Of a stretch of DNA of 64,000 nt, positions 8,083-15,160 are shown in pieces. Location: NCBI GenBank assembly GCA_937899725.1, contig CALCCA010000087.1, forward strand, positions 85,979-149,978, given 5' to 3'. Position numbers and translations under genes: made by a program. How positions within the stretch are numbered: position 1 is the first letter of the stretch; each line of letters opens with the position of its first letter. Under the pieces are notes generated by a model that was not told the DNA's origin, searched no databases, and was given only the letters and a program-made list of their open reading frames with translations. The DNA is from an uncultured Halomicronema sp. Lineage in GTDB: Bacteria > Cyanobacteriota > Cyanobacteriia > Phormidesmidales > Phormidesmidaceae.

Positions 8083-9604
8083 CTACGCCGCCACACGCCC
8101 CTCAGCTCGCCCAAACAGGAGGTAGTGCTCAAAACCACTGGCAAAGGCTCCACTCGCTACCGCTGCGGCGATATCGCCATAGCGCTCTAGATAGGCACTC
8201 TGATCAAAAGATGCCGATGGGTCGCGCCTCTCTGACTGACCGAACGAGAGGAAATGGGAGAGTCCCGAGGCGACGGCTCCCGACCGTACTGCAGCTGCGA
8301 CATCGGGGTGCTGTTGTAGGTAGAACGATTCCTCAAACAGTAATCCAGATAAGCGGCCTTCTTCAGCGCCAAATTCGATGTAGTGCTCAAAAGCACTATC
8401 GAAGGCTCCCGTGTCAACAGCGGCTTTGACATCAGGATTTTGGAGCAGATAGTCGCTGGTATCAAAGAAGGCGCTAGGGTCGCGGTTTTCGCGATGGCCA
8501 AATTGCAAGAAGTGCTCAATCGCGGTGGTTTCGCCGCGACTGACCGCCGCCGCCACGTCCACATTTTGCGCGAGGTAATCGTCAGCATCAAACCAATCAG
8601 AGGGGGCGCACCCTTCATTCATGCCAAACAGCACAAAATGCTCAAAGCCATAGTTGTAGGCACCCTGCTGCACGGCGGCGGCGACATCGGGGTTATCGCT
8701 CAGGTAGTCGGTTTCATCAAACAGGGAGGCGAGGCGCAGGCCACCGACTTCAACATTTAAGTCAACCAGGGCGCTTTGATAAACCTGACCCGAGCGAATG
8801 GTGGTGTACGACACCCATTGTTCAAAGTTGAACACTCGGTGGGAGGCGTTGGCGAGAGTATAAGCCTGGTCAATGGTGGGTTCCCCGCCGGTAAGGCATT
8901 GCCGGCCAGATCAGTAATGTTTTGCCCCGCCGCGAGGTCGAGGCCGACCGTGCCGTTGAGGTTGGCTAAATCCCCCCCGAGAGGGTGATGTCATAGGTGA
9001 AGGCAGTGACCGGCGTGATGCTGATGGTAGCAGTGGTGCCCGTTGCCACAAAGTCAGCGGCATCAACATTTTGGACTACTTCGTCAAAGGTCGCGAGGAA
9101 GGTGAGGGTGTCGGCGTTGGTGGTGCCGGTACCAGGCGTCTTGCGGGTAAGGCTGGTGAGGGCGGGGGGCGATGCATCTTGACCAAAAACCACATAGCTT
9201 TCCCCGGAACTATTGCCATTGGGGTCGGCTAAGTTGGCGCCAATAATCAGGTCATCGACGCCATCGCCATCGCCATGCTCCGCGCTGCTCACCGAGCGAC
9301 CAGATTGGTCATCAGCATCAATGCCGTTAATGACAAAGCCATTGCTGCCATCGAGGGTGCTCAGCTCGAGGCTGCTGCTAAAGCCCCCCCGTTGACCAAA
9401 GACCACATAGCTTTCTCCGGCACTATCATTGCCATTGGGGTCGGCAGCGACGGCGCCAATAATCAGGTCATCGACGCCATCGCCATTGACATCCCCCGCG
9501 CTGCTCACCGAGTAACCCGATTGGTCATCGGCATCAATGCCGTTGATGACAAAGCCATTGCTGCCATCGAGGTCAGCCAAATTCACAGTGGGTCCAAAAG
9601 GCAT
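8083..9604 (-). pseudogene. Broken FG-GAP / Ig-like / YL-NPDVAAAV repeat surface protein (two frameshifts)
   Basis: Three reading-frame pieces make one protein order. 9604-8966 holds two FG-GAP (integrin alpha-like) repeats with Ca-binding DVNGDGVDD and the start of an Ig-like domain ending TYDITLSGG. The domain continues in another frame as DLANLNGTVGLDLAAGQNI to about 8885. The last frame runs from about 8885 to 8083 and has five repeats of YL..NPDVAAAV..G....FEHYLLFG..EGR. The shifts fall in G-runs of the coding strand, at 8972-8978 (seven, where eight would restore the frame) and near 8884-8887 (four, where five would). The 5' end begins inside an FG-GAP repeat, so the N-terminus is lost. 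It lies between two tRNA-Phe fragments. Sequencing error in homopolymers is the alternative. Confidence 0.7.
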
Positions 9605-10213
9605 GGGTTTAAGTCCGATAATGTGGGTAGATACGGTTTTGCAATCGACCCGCAGTGATATGCCCTGCCATCCTCAGGCGAGGGCAATCAAACAGAGGCT
9701 TGGCAAAGGGGGGGAAGGATTCAACGTCACGACAGTGGGACGCGGGGCATGTCCGACGCGGCTGTGACTCAGGGGAGCTAGGGCCCGCTAAGGCTGTCGC
9801 GGGGGCGGCGACTCAACGGCAGCTTGATGCCATGGGTGGAGGGCTGTACCCGAACGGCACGGTCAGGGGGCGCTATCCGTGAGATTACAGAGGTCAGAAA
9901 GGCTGTATGCCAAAGACTTTAGCGATTTTGAGTATTCCCAGCTCATCAAGAAAGATCACTTGATTGCGGGTTTACGGAAGCCGAGGCTGGGAGGCGGACT
10001 TGAACGCCGATACGAGAATTTTCAGTCCCCACTATGGGAGTCTGCGTGTCCATAGCGGAGGCGCTTCTAAAGTCCCCTCGTAATACTTAGCATCAGAGGA
10101 AACCAGTGTCTGTTACTCAATTCCCCATCTATCAAATGGATACTGGGCGACTGCTCGCATTTGAGCATGGTGGACACCAACTAAAATAGAGACACTCTAG
10201 GAAAGGCCAGCCG
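9605..10213. other. Gene-free stretch with degenerate tRNA-Phe fragment
   Basis: No convincing coding region; the short frames here are interrupted and lack motifs. It contains the degenerate tRNA-Phe fragment at 9987-10029 and the upstream region of the Uma2 gene. It is probably debris at a recombination junction. Confidence 0.5.
9987..10029 (-). repeat. Degenerate 3' fragment of tRNA-Phe, copy 2
   Basis: On the - strand this reads GGACTGAAAATTC, then CGTATCGGCG, then TTCAAGTCCGCCTCC. It matches copies 1 and 3 through the anticodon loop and T-arm, but has substitutions and a one-base loss in the T-stem. It is an older scar of the same type. Confidence 0.6.
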
Positions 10214-10828
10214 ATGGTTCAACTCCAATCCCAACGCCTCAAGCCCCCCTCCCCAGACCAGCGGATTGTCCATTCCGGCATTACCTGGCAGCAGTTTAAG
10301 CTGATTCAGTCCGGCTTTGGCGACACCCGCAACGTGCGCCTGTTTTACTACAACAACACTGTCGAAATCATCATGCCGGGGCGCGATCACGAATTTTTCA
10401 AATCCATCATCGGCTTTTTACTAGAGCTGTTTTGCCTAGAAACAGGCACCGAGTTTGAACCCCTTGGTTCCATGACTCAAGAGCGCGAAGATGAAGCCTC
10501 TGCCGAACCAGATGAGTCCTACTGTTTTGGTTCATCTAAGCCCATCCCCGACTTAGTGATCGAAGTCATTTTCAGCAGCGGCAGCCTCAAAAAGTTGCAT
10601 CTCTACCGCGCGTTGAATATTCCCGAAGTCTGGTTTTGGGAAGACGGTGTATTTAGCCTTTATCATCTACGTGATGTCGACTATGAACCCATCACCCAAA
10701 GCGAAGTTTCTGAATTGGGCACCCTGGATATAGAGGTGTTGACCCGCTGTGTATTAATTGCCCAAACCTCACGACTCGATGCTGCCAACACGCTCCGCAA
10801 GGCACTTAAGTCTGAGCAATCCAATTAG
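10214..10828 (+). CDS. Uma2 family PD-(D/E)XK endonuclease-like protein
   Basis: The 204-residue protein matches the Uma2 (DUF820) family, which is greatly expanded in cyanobacteria. It has an N-terminal helical part, FGSSKPIPDLVIEVIFSSGSLKKLHLYRALNIPEVWFWEDGVFSLYHL with the catalytic-like D...E-V core, and a C-terminal helix. Members have a restriction-endonuclease fold, but their biological role is unsettled. Many members carry ExK in the core; here the residues after the Asp read LVIEVIF, so activity is uncertain. The gene lies between the second and third tRNA-Phe fragments, consistent with mobile cargo. Confidence 0.85.
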   Translation: MVQLQSQRLKPPSPDQRIVHSGITWQQFKLIQSGFGDTRNVRLFYYNNTVEIIMPGRDHEFFKSIIGFLLELFCLETGTEFEPLGSMTQEREDEASAEPDESYCFGSSKPIPDLVIEVIFSSGSLKKLHLYRALNIPEVWFWEDGVFSLYHLRDVDYEPITQSEVSELGTLDIEVLTRCVLIAQTSRLDAANTLRKALKSEQSN

Positions 10829-10879
10829 CTCTAGTGAGAAGACTAGAGCACTTTACATACGATAGAAATCGCTAAATCC

Positions 10880-10927
10880 TATGCCAGGAGGCGGGCTTGA
10901 ACCGCCGACACGAGGATTTTCAGTCCT
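10880..10927 (-). repeat. 3' fragment of tRNA-Phe(GAA), copy 3 (att-like scar)
   Basis: Identical over 48 bases to 7984-8031: the anticodon-to-3'-end part of tRNA-Phe on the - strand, again without the 5' half. It forms a direct repeat pair around 2.85 kb holding the broken FG-GAP gene and the Uma2 gene. Confidence 0.8.
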
Positions 10928-11213
10928 AAATTTCTGGCTTCTCAATGGCCGCTCGCAGCAAGATGAGTTCGCGCATAATTTCATCTTTCGCTTCATCAGA
11001 GAACCGATAGAGGTTGTTCATGCTCTCAGCCAGTTGCCTGTAGTTGTTCTTCAGGTGATTGAAGTCACGTTCTGCTGCATAGGCTTTGCGAACATTGACG
11101 CGATACCTACACTCTCTCCAATCTTGCTTTAGCTGAGCATCTCTGGCTGTAACCATATTCAGCGCGATCGCAAAGACTAGATCATTGAGATCGCCTCGCA
11201 TCATCTTAGGCAT
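10926..11213 (-). CDS. Helical protein of unknown function, ending at the tRNA fragment
   Basis: From the likely start MPKMMRGDLNDLVFAIALN the protein has about 95 residues (a longer frame to 11306 exists but begins with poor sequence). It is all-helical and charged, with RVNVRKAYAAERDFNHLKNNY and DEIMRELILLRAAIEKPEI. I do not recognise a family. Its TAG stop straddles the junction with the tRNA-Phe fragment (10926-10928), so the present C-terminus was created by the recombination and the original protein may have been longer. Confidence 0.45.
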   Translation of the reverse strand: MPKMMRGDLNDLVFAIALNMVTARDAQLKQDWRECRYRVNVRKAYAAERDFNHLKNNYRQLAESMNNLYRFSDEAKDEIMRELILLRAAIEKPEI

Positions 11214-11356
11214 GCGATCGCAACTACATCCGTCCCGCTTGGTCCTGATTTCATACTGGCTAGAGCTGTTCTTAGGCAGAAATGCCGTAGCGGTATTGCG
11301 TGCCACTCTGGATCAGGTAAACGAGTTTTTCGAGTTGAGTGATGACAGACAGAGGC

Positions 11357-11456
11357 TGTTGAACGCCTACAGAATTGGGGATGATCCGTCACAGCTGCAA
11401 TATAACCGCAGACACCTGGGGCGTTATTCTTCAAATCTGGCGTTGAATAGGCAGTC
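11357..11456 (+). repeat. attC-like imperfect palindrome / 100-base repeat, copy A
   Basis: The ends GTTGAACGCC (11358-11367) and GGCGTTGAAT (11439-11448) pair at 9 of 10 positions, and inner AGAATT/AAATCT pair at 5 of 6. The right end GTTGAAT fits the integron core GTTRRRY. The diguanylate cyclase ATG is at 11457. The block resembles 13892-13991 (shared GCCTACA, GGGGAT.ATC.GTCACA, TGCAA.ATA, ATCTG.CGTTGAATA). Function inferred only. Confidence 0.45.
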
Positions 11457-12536
11457 ATGTTATACACCGATGAAACCTTTATTCGCAGGACTGCGCTAAC
11501 GACCCTAGCGATCGCAGCGTTATTGGCGGGGTTTACAACGCTTATCCATTATTTGGAACCTGACCCGTATCCCATGAATCTGGTCATTCCTCCTCTGATG
11601 TTGCTAATTTCCTCGTTTTTGTGGGGGTGGCTTTACCGCCGCCCTGAAAGCCTGCAAACAGTGATGAGGCTTGGCTTAGCCACCATTTTTTTGGGAGGAA
11701 GTGCTTTGCCAGCCTGGATTTCTCTGGGGCTAGCCATTTACCGACCCGACGTCACGCTGGTCGATCGGTTGCCGCCCATGAGCAGTTTTCCGATGGCCAT
11801 CATCGTCGTGATGTTTATCTTTGCCACGCCGCAGACCATTATCACCACTGCTGTCGTGGTTTGGATTGTCATTTCCTTACCGATATTGATCTATCTGATC
11901 GCTCACCCGACCGAACTCTGGAGTCCTCGCGGCCTGGAAATGGCTGTCACACTCGGCCCGATCACCGCGATCGTGTCAACCCTGGTCCCCTTTCAGCGGG
12001 TATTGCAACAGCGACTCACATCCTTACAAGATGAACGAGCCCTCATGCAGGTGCTCTCCGAACGGGACTCGCTCACTCACCTTTATAACCGCCGGGCGGC
12101 CGAAGAGTTGCTCTCGATCTGTGTAGCGGATGCTGATTCCAGTGACGGGGTGATTCTATTTGACATCGATCATTTCAAACGCATCAACGATACTTACGGG
12201 CACCAGGCAGGCGATGTGGTCTTGGTAGCAGTCGCAATGCGCTGTAGCCAGGTTTTGCGCCAGCATGATTGCCTTGCTCGTTGGGGAGGAGAAGAGTTTT
12301 TGGTCGTATTGCGGCATGTTGGGGCTGAAGTGATCGAACGGATCGCTGAGGAGTTGCGGTTTGCCATTGCCTCAGAAGAGATTGAGCCCGCAGGCAGTGT
12401 TACAGCATCGTTCGGAGTGAGTTTGGTGAAGCCTACCGACACGATTGAAACCTTATTACAGCGGGTCGATCAGGCGATGTACGCCGCTAAAACCAGCGGG
12501 CGTAATCGCGTAATGACTGACCAGTCCTTGAGTTAA
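11457..12536 (+). CDS. Membrane diguanylate cyclase (GGDEF)
   Basis: Makes cyclic di-GMP from two GTP. The 359-residue protein has about six N-terminal membrane helices (residues 10-190), then a coiled linker and a GGDEF domain (about 190-355). The active-site loop is RWGGEEF. RQHD lies five residues before it and fits the RxxD product-inhibition site. FDIDHFKRINDTYGH carries the metal-binding Asp and substrate residues. All catalytic residues are present, so it should be active. No EAL domain. It follows the attC-like repeat directly and is first of a + strand run of unrelated genes. Confidence 0.93.
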   Translation: MLYTDETFIRRTALTTLAIAALLAGFTTLIHYLEPDPYPMNLVIPPLMLLISSFLWGWLYRRPESLQTVMRLGLATIFLGGSALPAWISLGLAIYRPDVTLVDRLPPMSSFPMAIIVVMFIFATPQTIITTAVVVWIVISLPILIYLIAHPTELWSPRGLEMAVTLGPITAIVSTLVPFQRVLQQRLTSLQDERALMQVLSERDSLTHLYNRRAAEELLSICVADADSSDGVILFDIDHFKRINDTYGHQAGDVVLVAVAMRCSQVLRQHDCLARWGGEEFLVVLRHVGAEVIERIAEELRFAIASEEIEPAGSVTASFGVSLVKPTDTIETLLQRVDQAMYAAKTSGRNRVMTDQSLS

Positions 12537-12613
12537 CGGCAGCCTCCGAAGCATCGTGAAATTGTGATTAAGACAATATTTTAGAGTGGTCGTTAAGGCA
12601 GCTAAAACTTGAA

Positions 12614-13063
12614 ATGTCTACTCTGATTCATCGTCGAGTTGAAGCAGCCCAGAAAGGAATGAATCCGACGGTCATTTGTCGGGTGTCATCAGGTTGGGTC
12701 GTGCTCGGTGATGTTCAGTTCTTGCGGGGGTATTCACTGTTGTTGCCCGATCCAGTTGTGCCGGATTTGAACGCTTTGACGATGGCGGACCGGATCACCT
12801 TCTTGCAGGACATGGCAATTTTGGGGGATGCGTTGCTTGAAGTCACTGGCGCTGCTCGGATCAATTACGAAATCTTGGGCAACCGTGAAGCCGCACTACA
12901 TGCCCATGTGTTTCCCCGGTTTGCCACTGAGCCAGAAGGGCAGCGGCAGAAGCCGGTATGGTTTTATGACTGGAAAAGTGCGCCGCCATTCGACGCCAAG
13001 CAACATCAACCACTAATGCATCAAATTGCCGCGGCGATTAAGCGGTATCAGAAAACTATGTAG
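12614..13063 (+). CDS. HIT-domain nucleotide hydrolase
   Basis: The 149-residue protein shows the HIT triad region ALHAHVFPRF (H-x-H-x-x), preceded by INYEILGN, with the N-terminal strands CRVSSGWVVLGDVQFLRGYSLLLPD. HIT proteins hydrolyse or transfer nucleotidyl groups (Ap4A, adenylyl conjugates). The usual HxHxHxx is reduced to LHAHVF, so the exact activity is unclear. It lies 77 bases after the cyclase; that gap has an imperfect palindrome with GTTAAC at 12532-12537 and GTTAAGG at 12592-12598. Confidence 0.8.
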   Translation: MSTLIHRRVEAAQKGMNPTVICRVSSGWVVLGDVQFLRGYSLLLPDPVVPDLNALTMADRITFLQDMAILGDALLEVTGAARINYEILGNREAALHAHVFPRFATEPEGQRQKPVWFYDWKSAPPFDAKQHQPLMHQIAAAIKRYQKTM

Positions 13064-13194
13064 TGGTAATCGTCTCTGCAGGCGATCGCGACGGCATCAC
13101 AACCCGGTCGGAGCAGACTGGTGAAAGCTTCCGGCAGGGATGCAAAGGTTGCTTGTGCAGCCGCTCAACCTGAACGTTAGACGTGGTGAAAAAT

Positions 13195-13620
13195 ATGAAC
13201 TTTGAAATCAGAAAATACCACGACTCGGATCTAAGAGATCTGGTAGATCTCATGGCTCAACTGGGATATCAGCATACGGAACAGAGTCTCAGCGAGAATA
13301 TTGGTGCTGTCCGAGAGCGCGGTGGAGAGATCTTCGTCGCGGATTCCAGGGGTAAGGTCTATGGATGCATTTGCGCGATTTTGGATATTCGCTTGGCAGC
13401 CGGAATCAACGGCGAAATCGTGAGTTTGGTGGTCGATCGCTCAGCGCGGGGGATGGGAGTTGGGAAGGGTTTAGTGGCGAAAGCGGAGAGTTGGCTCAGG
13501 CAAAGGACGAATCGTTTACGGGTTCGCGCTAATTCAGTCCGAACAGAAGCGCATGATTTCTACAAAGGCCTCGGGTATTCCTTCTCAAAAACACAGTCGG
13601 TATTTACGAAAAATGTATGA
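13195..13620 (+). CDS. GNAT family N-acetyltransferase
   Basis: The start chosen is ATG at 13195 (MNFEIRKYHDSDLRDLVDLMAQLG); a GTG at 13183 is less likely. The 141-residue protein has the acetyl-CoA motif VVDRSARGMGVGKGLVAKAE and the C-terminal AHDFYKGLGYSFSKTQSVF, typical of small-molecule or protein N-acetyltransferases. The substrate is unknown. GTTAGAC at 13176-13182, preceded by CTCAACCTGAAC, again looks like the right end of an attC-type site. Confidence 0.88.
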   Translation: MNFEIRKYHDSDLRDLVDLMAQLGYQHTEQSLSENIGAVRERGGEIFVADSRGKVYGCICAILDIRLAAGINGEIVSLVVDRSARGMGVGKGLVAKAESWLRQRTNRLRVRANSVRTEAHDFYKGLGYSFSKTQSVFTKNV

Positions 13621-13767
13621 CAGAGCGTTGAAGGAGATCGCCCTACATCACCTCAGAAAGGCGATCGCAACTATATCCGTCTCGCTCGATCCTGACCTTA
13701 TACTAGCTAGAGCTTTTCTCAGGCTGAAATGCTGAGGCCGCATTGAGTAAGTTATGGCAGGCAGAAG

Positions 13768-13801
13768 ACAGATAACATCCCTTGTCAGGGATGTTATCTG
13801 T
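13768..13801. repeat. Perfect 15-bp hairpin
   Basis: 13768-13782 (ACAGATAACATCCCT) and 13787-13801 (AGGGATGTTATCTGT) are exact reverse complements around the loop TGTC. No T-tract follows. It is part of the hairpin cluster between the acetyltransferase and the nuclease gene. Confidence 0.65.
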
Positions 13802-13891
13802 CAAAAGTGCTGGATAACACTGTCTATCCTCACGGTTAACTATCAGATCTGCTGTCTAATACCTCGAAGTCATGGTGTTAGATAGTGAAGA

Positions 13892-13991
13892 TGCTGAAGA
13901 GCCTACAAAGCTGGGGATTATCTGTCACATTTGCAAGATAGCTGCAGGCAGTTTGGGGATTATCCGGCAGATCTGACGTTGAATACATAGT
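13892..13991 (+). repeat. 100-base repeat, copy B
   Basis: Imperfect direct copy of 11357-11456, by eye about three quarters identical, ending ATCTGACGTTGAATA; GTTAGGT follows at 13990-13996. Copies A and B bracket the cyclase, HIT and acetyltransferase genes. Its left arm pairs less well with the right arm than in copy A. Confidence 0.5.
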
Positions 13992-14110
13992 TAGGTCGAT
14001 TAAACCGTGTCATTTATGCAATTTGAAAGTTTCATAAGTGGCAGCTGCGAACTTAACGTGCTAGAACTTGATGATGAGTATCCTAATTAAATATATTCTC
14101 CTTGTTTCGA

Positions 14111-15085
14111 ATGGATCTCCTCAGAATATTGCGCTCCAAAATTGATGTGCTTGAAGAAGGGGACTATATTCCTGGTTTGCGAGCCGTGCTTTTACATATC
14201 GAAACGGCTTCCCGTCATCTTTTACGTGGACAAGAACAAGAAGATGAAACTGCTTTTACAGATGCAATTTATCGAACCAATCAGGCATTTGAAGGTAGCA
14301 TAAAGGAAGCTTATCGAGTTCTCGCAGAGCGAGACCCTGAAAGGAAGAGACCTTTCGATATTGAAAACTTTTTTGAGAAAAATAGTATTTTTCGTCAGCG
14401 TGTTTTAGCTCAATTTACTAATTACCGAACTGGTTGGAGAAACCCTTCTGTTCATGACTACAAGCTAGACTTTGATGAGAGCGAAGCTTTTTTGGCCATT
14501 GCTTCTGTAACTGCTTTTGCCTGCCTTGTACTTGATCAAATCACTGAGAAAACTTCTTATCTCCAAGCCAAATCTGAAGCTGATACGAAGCAAGTAGAAA
14601 TCCAAGAGCGTCTTGCAAGCGTAGAAAATAGTGATCTCTTAAGTCGAACTGTTCAGATTTTGCGAGAGTTCTCACATCAGCAGTCGAGTTTCAATATAAA
14701 TGGATCTAAACAGACTGAAGTACAAGTTATTGGGCAACTGGCAGGTTTCTTTGCTTCAGCAGCGCCAGATCTTGAGGTTCTCAGCGAATATAAAATTTCT
14801 TCTGAAGCTCCTGCAAGAGCTGATTTTATTATTTCTGATAACAGTAGTCGTGTTGTGATTGAGCTAAAAAGAGCTAGGTCTGGGCGGCAGTTAATTGATA
14901 CAGGTGTAGCACAAGTGGAAAGATATATGCTTTTAAGCAATATAAATGCTGCTATCCTTTTTCTATTCTCTGAACTTGGAGATGAATTAGATATTCAGGA
15001 ACGTAATGTTTCAAATATTGACGGCAAGATGTTGATCTTACAGCCCGAAAAGCTACGACCTAACGGCTCAGGTGAAGTGGATTGA
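14111..15085 (+). CDS. HEPN-like RNase domain fused to PD-(D/E)XK-like nuclease domain
   Basis: A 324-residue protein from ATG 14111 (a TTG three codons earlier is possible). The N-terminal half is helical and carries RNPSVH (codons at 14438-14455), fitting the HEPN RNase signature R-x4-6-H, followed by the typical FDESEAFLAIASVTAFACLVLDQI helix. After a coiled linker (about 145-190) the C-terminal domain has ADFIISDNSSRVVIELKRARSG: Asp, then ELK, the core of a PD-(D/E)XK nuclease, preceded by EVQVIGQLAGFF. HEPN/nuclease proteins are common effectors in phage defence and toxin systems. It is visibly AT-rich against its flanks. The RelA/SpoT gene follows in the same direction, so the two probably work together. 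Domain calls are by motif only. Confidence 0.7.
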   Translation: MDLLRILRSKIDVLEEGDYIPGLRAVLLHIETASRHLLRGQEQEDETAFTDAIYRTNQAFEGSIKEAYRVLAERDPERKRPFDIENFFEKNSIFRQRVLAQFTNYRTGWRNPSVHDYKLDFDESEAFLAIASVTAFACLVLDQITEKTSYLQAKSEADTKQVEIQERLASVENSDLLSRTVQILREFSHQQSSFNINGSKQTEVQVIGQLAGFFASAAPDLEVLSEYKISSEAPARADFIISDNSSRVVIELKRARSGRQLIDTGVAQVERYMLLSNINAAILFLFSELGDELDIQERNVSNIDGKMLILQPEKLRPNGSGEVD

Positions 15086-15160
15086 CCGAAGCCGCTTGTG
15101 TAGGATGCAAACGTATTGTCAACCACTGCCCCGAACAGTTATCCCATTGAAGGAAAACAT

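Larger units (their letters stand above)
13621..14110. other. Non-coding stretch rich in hairpins and degenerate repeats
   Basis: No gene. A perfect 15-bp hairpin (13768-13801), a GGATA/TATCC mini-hairpin near 13812, a 12-bp stem between CTGTCTAATACC and GGTGTTAGATAG (about 13850-13885), and the 100-base repeat B (13892-13991) follow each other. Units starting GGGAT..TATCTGTCA recur at about 13788, 13914 and 13956. It may be a small RNA locus, a cassette recombination zone or a repeat array. Confidence 0.5.

Noticed and set aside
7988-8125. Protein frame beginning with the translated tRNA fragment (PGGGLEPPTRGFSVL)
   Set aside because: This peptide is the translation of the tRNA-Phe 3' end and occurs at both identical tRNA copies (also at 10881-11132); the downstream parts differ and have no motifs. 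It is an artefact.
13768-13991. CRISPR array
   Set aside because: The units are degenerate, self-complementary and of uneven spacing; there are no equal-length spacers and no cas genes.
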